Program-made: the position numbers and the translations under genes
Part shown: positions 1 to 6,694 of the stretch, piece after piece
How positions within the stretch are numbered: position 1 is the stretch's first letter
Layout: the number at the start of each line of letters is the position of its first letter
The notes under the pieces: model-generated
Database searches by the model: none
What the model was told of the DNA's origin: nothing
What the model saw: the letters and a program-made list of their open reading frames with translations, nothing else
From: Flavobacteriales bacterium
GTDB lineage: Bacteria > Bacteroidota > Bacteroidia > Flavobacteriales_D > Sanyastnellaceae
DNA length: 9,139 bases
Direction: 5' to 3'
Assembly (NCBI GenBank): GCA_947457325.1
Contig: CANGVU010000025.1
Span: forward strand, 1-9,139

Positions 1-129
1 GCTACTTCCGCACGAAAAGAAATGGAGGCATTTTTGGGCAGAAAAGTATTCATGGAGACCTTTATTAAAGTGGATCCTGATTGGCGCAACAACGTCAATC
101 GATTGAAGTCAATGGGTTATTGGGATTAA
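1..129 (+). CDS. era: GTPase Era, C-terminal fragment (5' end outside window)
   Basis: Only the last 42 codons are visible, read in frame from base 1 to a TAA at 127-129. The peptide includes FLGRKVFMETFIKV, DPDWRNN and LKSMGY before the stop. This matches the end of the KH domain of Era, where a conserved pattern of a beta strand, an acidic-x-W-R segment and a terminal L-x3-G-Y is typical. Era is an essential GTPase that binds the 3' end of 16S rRNA and helps small-subunit maturation; the GTPase domain itself lies left of the window. The stop is followed after only three bases by the ispE start, so the two genes probably share a transcript. The short length makes the assignment motif-based rather than domain-complete, but the C-terminal pattern is distinctive. 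Confidence 0.85.
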   Translation, partial: ATSARKEMEAFLGRKVFMETFIKVDPDWRNNVNRLKSMGYWD

Positions 130-132
130 ATT

Positions 133-885
133 ATGGTGAGCTTTCCTAATTGTAAAATCAATTTGGGTTTATTTGTAACCCATAAAAGGGCGGATGGATA
201 TCATCATTTGGAATCAATTTTCCTTCCTGTTCCTTTTACGGATGCATTAGAAATCATTCCCAATGGAACCAATGATTGCAGAGTATTAACTTATAAAAGT
301 GCTGTTAGCATTCCAAAAGAAGAGCATTCCTGTTATCAAGCGTGGTCGTTGCTCCACCGCGAGTTTTATATTGAGGGTGTAGATATTTTTTTAATCAAGC
401 ACATCCCCAGTGGAGCGGGCTTGGGTGGTGGCTCATCTGATGCTGCATTTACGTTACAAATGTTGAATCAGTTGTTTGCTTTGGGTTTGACTCAGCAACA
501 ATTGGTAAATTTTTGCGCTGAATTGGGAAGTGATCAAGCTTTTTTCATTTATAATCAGCCATGTTATTTGAGTGGAAGCGGACCAGAGATTACTCCAATT
601 GCTTTTCTACAAGATTTTAGAATTGAATTGTCCTTCCCTTCAGTTCATATTTCTACCAAGGAGGCCTATTCGCAATTGGTACCAACTGCCATGAATTTTG
701 ACTTGAGAAAACTGCAAGATCATCCTAAAACGGAATGGAAAAAGATTCTTAGAAATGATTTTCAGTCCGGCGCTGTATCTAGACACGCATTAATCCAAAA
801 TCATATTGAACGGTTTTACGAACAAGGAGCTTTTTACGCAGCTATGAGCGGAAGTGGTAGTGCTGTATTTGGTCTGTTTGATTAA
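133..885 (+). CDS. ispE: 4-diphosphocytidyl-2-C-methyl-D-erythritol kinase
   Basis: This 250-residue protein is a GHMP-family kinase that phosphorylates CDP-methylerythritol with ATP in the cytoplasmic MEP pathway to isopentenyl diphosphate. All three GHMP motifs are visible. The N-terminal motif is PNCKINLGL (residues 5-13), with the likely catalytic Lys8. The ATP-binding glycine loop is PSGAGLGGGSSDAA (92-105). The C-terminal loop is MSGSGSAVFG (238-247). The expected catalytic Asp is D134 in LGSDQAFF; many homologues have a Cys-Pro or Val-Pro pair where this one has Gln-Ala. The length is slightly short for the family (about 260-290). The ATG at 133 is the first in frame and begins only a few residues before the conserved motif, so the start is secure. 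There is no clear ribosome binding site, as is usual in Bacteroidota. The gene follows era by three bases, and its TAA overlaps the stop of the convergent downstream gene by four bases. Confidence 0.96.
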   Translation: MVSFPNCKINLGLFVTHKRADGYHHLESIFLPVPFTDALEIIPNGTNDCRVLTYKSAVSIPKEEHSCYQAWSLLHREFYIEGVDIFLIKHIPSGAGLGGGSSDAAFTLQMLNQLFALGLTQQQLVNFCAELGSDQAFFIYNQPCYLSGSGPEITPIAFLQDFRIELSFPSVHISTKEAYSQLVPTAMNFDLRKLQDHPKTEWKKILRNDFQSGAVSRHALIQNHIERFYEQGAFYAAMSGSGSAVFGLFD

Positions 886-3800
886 CGCATTAGGGTTAAC
901 CATTCTTGGAAATCATATGAGGTTCCATCATACATCTTAATGGTTCCAATGAATAAATATTGCCCTTCAGCCGCGGCGTTTCCATTTATTTTTCCGTCCC
1001 AACCTTTATTGACACTATTCCACTCATAGACCAAATTGCCCCATCGGTTGAAGATTTTTCCGGAGAATTTTTCTACGGTAAATTCTCCGCAATCATAATA
1101 AAACCCACCGTTGAAGTTTTCGCAGCTTACACGGTACACATCATTTTCGCCATCCCCATTGGGAGAGAAAACATTGAATGAGGCCAATTCTGCGAAGTCA
1201 TAAACAAGTACTACAAATGTTTTTGCATCAGTGCATCCTCCAGGACCTGTCACAAGCATGGTTACATTGAAATAACCCAAAGAGTCAAACAAGTGGTTGG
1301 TTGGCAAACCTGCGGGAATCTCAGTGATGTTGCCATCACCCCAATTGTATTCCACGTTGCTATTGAATTGGCTCAAATCAAAAATATTAAGATCTAAGGG
1401 AATGTATCCTTGAACAGTATCATTGACGAGTGGTAAAGAATCAATGACAAAATTGGCAAGAGGTATTTCAATGGTTCCTACAGTGCTGTTGAAGGTTTCG
1501 ATACAACCATTGTTGTCTGTTACAGTAACGTAATATGTTCCATTGTTGAGTTCAGTCTGGGTATTGGAGGTACTGGTTTGATTCAACCAAGAATATTGAT
1601 AACCAGGAGTTCCTCCGTTGATGGCAACCGACAAAGCGCCTGATGCAAGGCTGTCTCCGCAAACATCATCTGTAACAGTAAAGTTGGCTTGAATGGCAGC
1701 GGGTTGAAGAAGATTGAAATTTTGTGTTTGGCTACAACCATTGGCATCAGTAACCGTAACAGATTGTTGCCCACTTGAAAGATTGTTTACAGATGAACCC
1801 GTTAAATTGGATTGCGACCAAGCGTAACTATAATCAGGCGTTCCTCCTGTCACTGTTGCGATTCCCTCACCGTCATTGCCTCCGTTACAAGAAGGTTGTA
1901 TAGTATTGACACTTACAATATAAGGTTGAGGCTCAGTCATGTTTGCGTTATCCGATGCAGTACATCCATTCCCATCCGTTACCGTAACAGAAAAGTTTCC
2001 TGCACTCAACGCATCGGCAAAACTACCCGTCTCGAAATTGGACCAAAGGATATTGTAGTTTAAGGTTCCTCCCGTCACAACAGCCGTCGCTTGACCATTG
2101 CTTCCTCCATTGCAAAGAACAGGAATGATGTTTTGAATATCAATACTCAATGGTTGTGGCTCAACAATATCGAATTCAAAACTAACGGCGCAACCATTGG
2201 CATCCGTGATGGTTACATTGTATGTACCTGAAGTAAGATTAACAGCGGTGTTAGAATTAGAAATATTATTGACCCAATCAAAGTCATAGTCTGGAGATCC
2301 ACCTGTGGGATTTAGAACAATCTCGCCATCATTTCCATTGGCACAAGATACATTTTGAATGTCAGCAGTTGTATTGATTACATTTCCTGCAGAGACAACT
2401 GGTGCAGATTGTGTTTCAATACAACCATTTGCATCAGTTACCGTGAGCGAGTAATTACCAGAGGGAATGTTATTCAATATTGAATCTGTATCAGCTGGAA
2501 ATCCATTCCAATTGTAAGTGACGGGATAAATGGGATTATCAATGATGGCTTCAATGCTACCCAATCCTGCACCTGAACATCCAATGTTGGTGACATTAAG
2601 GTTGAGCCCCATGGGTAAAGGTTCATAAATCTGAATGGTATCAGGATTTGCGCAGGTTTGTCCTTGGGCATTGATATAAGAAGCGGTAACGACATAAATG
2701 TCTGCTGCCAAGTTATTGACAGTAGGTGTGCTCGCAAATGAAGGACCACCAAGCGTATTCCATGAATAATTGAAAACAGTGTTGTTGGGTCCGCCGGTAG
2801 CTTGAACTTGAATAACACCCGCTTGACCACCATTGCATGGATTGTCATCCGTATTTAGAACATTAATAATAATGGGATTAGGCTCATTGATGACAAAGGG
2901 CACAGAGTCTATACAACCAGCTCCATCTGTTACTGTAAGCATGTAGTTTCCAGCGGACAAATTGGTTGCCAATTGATTGGTTTGGTTGCTGCCAGACCAA
3001 GCGTAAGTAACATCTCCAACCTGACCGATGACATTTGCAAAAGCTTGTCCATTAGACAAACCGGGACATGTAACACTCTGTGTTGTTGCTGAAATATTTA
3101 GATTATTCTCCTGGGGTACATTAAAGGTGCCTGAAATTTCACAATCTGCACCTTGATCTATAATTGTAACATTGTATTGACCTTGGGTTAGTCCAGAAGC
3201 AATCGGACCATTCAAGCCTGGAATTTGCTCCCAAACATAAGTATATGGACCTATTCCATTGTTGAGAGATACAGATATTTCACCGGTTCCATTTCCACAA
3301 CCAGTGGATTGAATAGAAGCCAATGTCTGGGGTTGATTAATTGAAACTCCCGTTAGTTGAACATGCACAGTATCTGAAAATGTAGATCCGCCACATACAG
3401 TGACAGTGGCAATGTAGTTATCGCTCCCAATGGTGTTGATGTTGATTTCATTGCCTGTTCCAACTTGAGTTCCTGCACTATTGGTCCATACAATAGGAGG
3501 TGTGCCCGAAGGTGTATATTCCCAAGATTCATTGGTGGCTGTCCAAGATGTATTGTTTCTACCTGGAACAGTTACACCTACCGTTCCTGTTAAATTGTGG
3601 ATGCCAAGAACTGAAAAGTTTGGACTACCGCCAGGCCAAGTGTTGCATGCTGGTTTGGTCCATATGTGCGTTTGAATCAAATTGGAAGTTTCATTGATAA
3701 CTATTTGAAACTTGCCTTTGGAAGAGGTGCAGGAGAACATAGGAATTTGATCAAATGTTACCACCAATTTCCTGAAAGGAGCTGTTCCAATCGTTTGATA

Positions 3801-4247
3801 TTTGATGTAAGGTCCTTGTCCGCCAGTACCTGGATGCCAATCTTGCCACGGGCCCATGATACAATTTTTTGGAACTCCCGTAGTTGAACTCGGTATGGAT
3901 GCGGCTACATAATTGGTTGGTTGACCAGCAGTAAATGAAATCCAACCGTTTGAACCAATGTAAAAATTGTTGTAAGAATTATTGAAGAAACAAAAAGTAA
4001 AACCAATAGGAAGTGAACCAGACACGGCATCGTCTCCAAGCGTTACACCAGTTCCGGCAATCACTTCAGGAGTGAATGCAGGCATTGCGGCAACAGAATA
4101 ATTGTTAGAAGAAATAACGCCATTGACGGTGGCACTAAGCGTTACAGGACCAGAACATTGGGAGATATCATCACCCGCATCAACGACCTGCCCCCAACTC
4201 ATCAAAGTTGACAAGATGGATAATCCTACCAGAAAGTACTTTTTCAT
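882..4247 (-). CDS. Secreted SprB-repeat adhesin-like protein with T9SS type B (gliding-motility) C-terminal domain
   Basis: The 1121-residue protein starts with a signal peptide (MKKYFLVGLSILSTLMSWGQ, cleavage probably after Gln20). Residues about 30-250 form a beta-rich N-terminal domain with the recognisable IGFTFCFF...FYIGSNGWISF segment (81-105). An Ig/PKD-like segment follows at about 250-300. Eight SprB-type repeats occupy about 312-924. A PKD-like domain lies at about 931-1016 (YNWGDGN at 967-973). The last 100 residues begin FNVFSPNGDGENDVY and contain IFNRWGNLVYEW and the W-D-G-K motif. This last part is the gliding-motility-associated C-terminal domain (CHU_C/TIGR04131 type), a T9SS type B sorting signal. 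The likely fate is export by Sec, then T9SS delivery to the cell surface or medium, often with a PorP/SprF-like partner, which is not in this window. Family knowledge suggests adhesion or surface motility; the ligand is unknown. It is six bases downstream of the small exported gene at 4254-4631 and probably co-transcribed. It is much smaller than Flavobacterium SprB, so it should not be called sprB. Confidence 0.9.
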   Translation of the reverse strand: MKKYFLVGLSILSTLMSWGQVVDAGDDISQCSGPVTLSATVNGVISSNNYSVAAMPAFTPEVIAGTGVTLGDDAVSGSLPIGFTFCFFNNSYNNFYIGSNGWISFTAGQPTNYVAASIPSSTTGVPKNCIMGPWQDWHPGTGGQGPYIKYQTIGTAPFRKLVVTFDQIPMFSCTSSKGKFQIVINETSNLIQTHIWTKPACNTWPGGSPNFSVLGIHNLTGTVGVTVPGRNNTSWTATNESWEYTPSGTPPIVWTNSAGTQVGTGNEININTIGSDNYIATVTVCGGSTFSDTVHVQLTGVSINQPQTLASIQSTGCGNGTGEISVSLNNGIGPYTYVWEQIPGLNGPIASGLTQGQYNVTIIDQGADCEISGTFNVPQENNLNISATTQSVTCPGLSNGQAFANVIGQVGDVTYAWSGSNQTNQLATNLSAGNYMLTVTDGAGCIDSVPFVINEPNPIIINVLNTDDNPCNGGQAGVIQVQATGGPNNTVFNYSWNTLGGPSFASTPTVNNLAADIYVVTASYINAQGQTCANPDTIQIYEPLPMGLNLNVTNIGCSGAGLGSIEAIIDNPIYPVTYNWNGFPADTDSILNNIPSGNYSLTVTDANGCIETQSAPVVSAGNVINTTADIQNVSCANGNDGEIVLNPTGGSPDYDFDWVNNISNSNTAVNLTSGTYNVTITDANGCAVSFEFDIVEPQPLSIDIQNIIPVLCNGGSNGQATAVVTGGTLNYNILWSNFETGSFADALSAGNFSVTVTDGNGCTASDNANMTEPQPYIVSVNTIQPSCNGGNDGEGIATVTGGTPDYSYAWSQSNLTGSSVNNLSSGQQSVTVTDANGCSQTQNFNLLQPAAIQANFTVTDDVCGDSLASGALSVAINGGTPGYQYSWLNQTSTSNTQTELNNGTYYVTVTDNNGCIETFNSTVGTIEIPLANFVIDSLPLVNDTVQGYIPLDLNIFDLSQFNSNVEYNWGDGNITEIPAGLPTNHLFDSLGYFNVTMLVTGPGGCTDAKTFVVLVYDFAELASFNVFSPNGDGENDVYRVSCENFNGGFYYDCGEFTVEKFSGKIFNRWGNLVYEWNSVNKGWDGKINGNAAAEGQYLFIGTIKMYDGTSYDFQEWLTLMR
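1476..3314 (-). repeat. Eight tandem SprB-type repeats within the adhesin-like gene
   Basis: Eight diverged repeat units of about 75-86 residues cover residues about 312-924 of the protein. Each follows the pattern Cys-x-Gly early, a G-G/PxYxYxW core, then G-x-Y-x-V-T-V-T-D-x-x-G-C. The first Cys of each unit is at residues 317, 394, 471, 557, 635, 712, 787 and 863. The second Cys is at 369, 445, 532, 609, 686, 762, 838 and 915. The pair spacing is 50-52 in seven units and 61 in unit three, which suggests one disulfide per repeat. At DNA level the end of the units is most alike: blocks resembling CAACCATTnGCATC start at about 1504, 1735, 1963, 2191, 2422 and 2914 on the + strand. Their spacing is 228-231 bases between the first five. 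Confidence 0.9.
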
Positions 4248-4253
4248 TTCCTA

Positions 4254-4631
4254 TTATTTGAAAATGCTTTCAGCATTTTCAGTGTTGATTTTTTTACCTT
4301 CGAAATAAAATGATTGAATGCCTAATGCGGTAAGTATTTTCACTGCGTATTGTTCTGAATTGTTGTCTTTTATTGTCAGTACAACATGGTAGAGTTGTTC
4401 ATTCTTGCTATCATTTTCAACCTCCAATTTTAAATTGTCGCGATAACCATTGGCGTTGTCCATGATTGCATGCAAATTGCTCTTCTCCCCGCAATAGGTC
4501 ATTTGAATCTGTGCACCATTGGTAAATTTTTGAAGAGGTTGACTACCAGAAATTGAAAATTCGCCATTGCATTGAGCGCTGCTTACAAATGTTGCTGCCG
4601 CAAAGATGATGGAGAAGAATATTTTTTTCAT
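4254..4631 (-). CDS. Small exported protein of unknown function
   Basis: The product is 125 residues with an N-terminal signal peptide MKKIFFSIIFAAATFVSSAQ; cleavage after Gln20 would leave Cys21 as the first residue. The residue before Cys21 is Gln rather than the small residue of a lipobox, so I read this as an ordinary signal peptidase I substrate, not a lipoprotein. The mature part is about 105 residues. It has only two cysteines (21 and 47), which could form a disulfide, and looks alpha/beta with a charged middle (KLEVENDSKNEQ) and a C-terminal strand-rich end (IQSFYFEGKKI). I do not recognise a family. There is no T9SS sorting domain, so a periplasmic or envelope location is most likely. 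Its stop is six bases before the start of the SprB-repeat gene, so it is probably the first gene of a two-gene transcript. A helper role for the large protein is possible but is inference from position only. Confidence 0.8.
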   Translation of the reverse strand: MKKIFFSIIFAAATFVSSAQCNGEFSISGSQPLQKFTNGAQIQMTYCGEKSNLHAIMDNANGYRDNLKLEVENDSKNEQLYHVVLTIKDNNSEQYAVKILTALGIQSFYFEGKKINTENAESIFK

Positions 4632-4647
4632 GACTTTTTAGTTTTTA

Positions 4648-4679
4648 CAATAATACAATAGACGCTTTATATGGCCAAA
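4648..4679 (-). promoter_or_regulatory. Possible Bacteroidota-type promoter for the small protein / SprB-repeat genes
   Basis: Read on the - strand, TTTG lies at 4679-4676 and TATTATTG at 4655-4648, separated by 20 bases. This fits the Bacteroidota -33 TTTG / -7 TAnnTTTG arrangement with one mismatch in the -7 element. Transcription would start a few bases before the ATG at 4631, leaving a very short leader. The -33 element overlaps the left arm of the dyad at 4678-4703. This is a consensus match by eye and no start site has been measured. Confidence 0.4.
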
Positions 4680-4703
4680 AGTTGTATGCTGTATTACAAC
4701 TTT
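4678..4703. promoter_or_regulatory. Perfect 9-bp inverted repeat, candidate operator between divergent genes
   Basis: The arms are AAAGTTGTA (4678-4686) and TACAACTTT (4695-4703), exactly complementary, with an 8-base spacer TGCTGTAT. The dyad sits near the middle of the 89-base divergent intergenic region. It overlaps the candidate -33 element of the leftward promoter and lies just upstream of the candidate -7 element of the rightward one. It would be upstream of both transcription starts, so a DNA-binding site for a dimeric regulator fits better than an RNA hairpin. There is no adjacent regulator gene to name as the partner. Confidence 0.45.
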
Positions 4704-4708
4704 CCTTT

Positions 4709-4716
4709 TACATTTG
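4709..4716 (+). promoter_or_regulatory. Candidate -7 element (TAnnTTTG) for the choice-of-anchor B gene
   Basis: TACATTTG is an exact match to the Bacteroidota -7 consensus TAnnTTTG and ends only four bases before the ATG at 4721. The best -33 candidate is a TTG at 4682-4684, 24 bases upstream, slightly longer than the usual 17-23. If it is used, transcription would begin at or very near the ATG, giving a leaderless or almost leaderless mRNA. Confidence 0.4.
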
Positions 4717-4720
4717 AAAA

Positions 4721-6694
4721 ATGCAAAACTTAAGAATCAATTGTATCATGTTGTTGGCTTTTCTGTCAACGCATATTTTGAATGCGCAAACGCCTTGTCA
4801 AAATGGATTTGCTGGAGAGTATCCTTGCTTAAACATGGATTTGTTGGCACACATGACCAATGCTGAAATTGGAGGTTGTGATAACACCAATGATATTTGG
4901 GGTTGGGTTTCACCAATAACCAAGAAGGAATATGCTTTGGTAGGTTGCAGCAATGGAACTGCCTTTCTTGATATTACAAATCCTACACAGCCCGTTTATT
5001 TAGGATTGCTTCCTTGTCACGACAACCCCAGTTTGTGGCGCGATTTGGAAACCTTAGGGAATTATGTATACGTTGTTAGTGAATCGAGCAATCATGGAAT
5101 GCAAGTGATGAATTTGCTTCAATTGGACAATGTCGTCAACCCTCCTGTGAATTTTTCTGAAGATGCACATTATTCTGGATTTGGGCACTGTCACACATTG
5201 AATATTGATCCAACCAGCCAGTTGCTTTGCGCAATGGGCACCAATACTTTCAATGGAGGCCCTCATATTTTGGACATTTCTAATCCTCTCAATCCTGTTT
5301 TTGTAGGTGGTTATGGAGAGGCAGGTTACACGCATGATGGATTTATTACTACTTATTCAGGTCCTGATCAAAATCACCAAGGAGAAGTTATCATTGCTTT
5401 GTGCAACGGATACAACGGATTCTATGTGGTCAATGCCACTGACCCCAATGATGTGATTGTATTGGACAATTTTCTATATCCAGAAACGGGATATACGCAT
5501 CAGGGTTGGTTTACCAAGGACAAACGGTATTTCTTGATTAATGATGAGTTAGATGAAATGAATATTGGAAATAATACCAGAACTCATTTTTTTGATTTGA
5601 ATGATTTGGATAATATCACTTACATGGGTTTCCATGAAACAAACAATACCTCTATAGATCACAATCTCTATACGGATGATCAATTCATTTATGAGAGCAA
5701 CTACCGCAGCGGTGTGAGGGTTTTTGATGCAGTTAGGGCAAGCAATAACACATTGAATGAGGTAGCTTTTTTTGATTTGGTCCCTGCCAATGATAATCCA
5801 CAATTCAGCGGTACTTGGAGCAATTATCCATATTTGCCATCTGGTGTAAACATAGCTACAAGCATGTATGATGGATTCTTTATTACGAAACCGACTTTTT
5901 TACAATGGTCACAAAGCCAATACAATGTTTGCCAAGGTGGTGGATTTTCAGCCTATTTGGAAGTCAATACCAATTTGCTTTTTCCTCTGTCATTGTCTTG
6001 GGAGCTTCCATCTGGGTTTACTGCATTTGGAACCAGTGAAATTACCCAAATGGGAGATTATTACTTTTATTTCGATGCCCCTGTAGGTTTAGCTTCCGGA
6101 GTGTATTCATTGACATTGAACATGACTGCGCAGAATGGTCAAGTGTACTCCAAGGTTTTGCGGGTTAATGTTGCAACTGAATCCGCTTCAAGTGAGTTTT
6201 CACTGATTGCCCCAGCTCAGAATGCCAATCCAGAAGGTAACCCCGTTTCTTTTGAGTGGACAGCTTCTGCAGGAGCCAACTATTATGTTTGGACCATGGC
6301 CACGGACGCTAATTTTTTACAAAATGTTCAAACCCAAAACACGACCAATACTTCTTTGTCTTTAAATGCAATGGAATCCGGGATTCATTATTGGAAAGTT
6401 GAAGCTGTTAATGATTGCGGAATTGCCAAAATTGAAGTTGGTCAATTTGATTTGTTGAGCACTGGAATTGAAGAAGCGACAATTTCAAATGTTCAATTGT
6501 ATCCTAACCCAACACAATCTGTCTTGTATTTTTCAAGTCCTTTGAGCAATTTTCAGGTCATTGATGTGTCAGGAAGAACTGTATTCTCCCATCAAGGCTC
6601 TGCTATGAAACAGTTGAGCACGGAAAATTTATCTGATGGAATTTATTGGTTGAAGATCAATGAAAAGGTAAAGACATTTGAAGTTCGTCACTGA
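4721..6694 (+). CDS. Secreted choice-of-anchor B / LVIVD-repeat protein with T9SS type A sorting domain
   Basis: The 657-residue protein begins with a signal peptide (residues 1-23, ending HILNAQ). Residues about 35-390 carry the choice-of-anchor B pattern: IWGWVSPITKKEYALVG, then repeated strand motifs such as TAFLDITNPTQPVYLG (80-95) and PHILDISNPLNPVFVGGYG (181-199). This is LVIVD-repeat beta-propeller-like architecture. His- and Asp-rich segments such as GYTHDG, NHQGE, GYTHQGWF and NDELDE recur at 202-279. A variable strand-rich region follows (about 395-485), then a fibronectin III-like segment (about 492-580, FEWTASAGANYYVW). The C-terminus (about 590-657) has LYPNPTQSVLYF, IDVSGRTVF and LSDGIYWLKI, a T9SS type A sorting domain. 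The protein is therefore expected at the surface or secreted; its substrate or ligand is unknown. ATG 4721 gives a signal peptide with a basic residue (Arg5). The next in-frame ATG (4748) would give a very short uncharged one, so I keep 4721. It ends in a double stop, TGA TAA, and overlaps the convergent patatin gene by seven bases. Confidence 0.9.
   Translation: MQNLRINCIMLLAFLSTHILNAQTPCQNGFAGEYPCLNMDLLAHMTNAEIGGCDNTNDIWGWVSPITKKEYALVGCSNGTAFLDITNPTQPVYLGLLPCHDNPSLWRDLETLGNYVYVVSESSNHGMQVMNLLQLDNVVNPPVNFSEDAHYSGFGHCHTLNIDPTSQLLCAMGTNTFNGGPHILDISNPLNPVFVGGYGEAGYTHDGFITTYSGPDQNHQGEVIIALCNGYNGFYVVNATDPNDVIVLDNFLYPETGYTHQGWFTKDKRYFLINDELDEMNIGNNTRTHFFDLNDLDNITYMGFHETNNTSIDHNLYTDDQFIYESNYRSGVRVFDAVRASNNTLNEVAFFDLVPANDNPQFSGTWSNYPYLPSGVNIATSMYDGFFITKPTFLQWSQSQYNVCQGGGFSAYLEVNTNLLFPLSLSWELPSGFTAFGTSEITQMGDYYFYFDAPVGLASGVYSLTLNMTAQNGQVYSKVLRVNVATESASSEFSLIAPAQNANPEGNPVSFEWTASAGANYYVWTMATDANFLQNVQTQNTTNTSLSLNAMESGIHYWKVEAVNDCGIAKIEVGQFDLLSTGIEEATISNVQLYPNPTQSVLYFSSPLSNFQVIDVSGRTVFSHQGSAMKQLSTENLSDGIYWLKINEKVKTFEVRH

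Noticed and set aside
893..950. GGTTAACC palindrome and AACCATT / AATGGTT arms near the end of ispE
   Set aside because: The arms are 7 bp with a loop of about 34 bases and no T run, so this is too weak to call a terminator.
1812..2063. Open frames antisense to the SprB-repeat gene, including this one and those at 960-1181 and 3481-3887
   Set aside because: They mirror the repetitive coding sequence, have no recognisable domains, and sit opposite a gene with full domain support.
1476..3314. CRISPR-like or mobile repeat array
   Set aside because: The repeats are diverged, in frame and protein-coding, with a period of about 230 bases, and match SprB protein repeats, not short direct repeats with unique spacers.
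5054..5803. Open frames on the - strand within the choice-of-anchor B gene
   Set aside because: They are short, of odd composition and without motifs, while the + strand gene is continuous with signal peptide and sorting domain.
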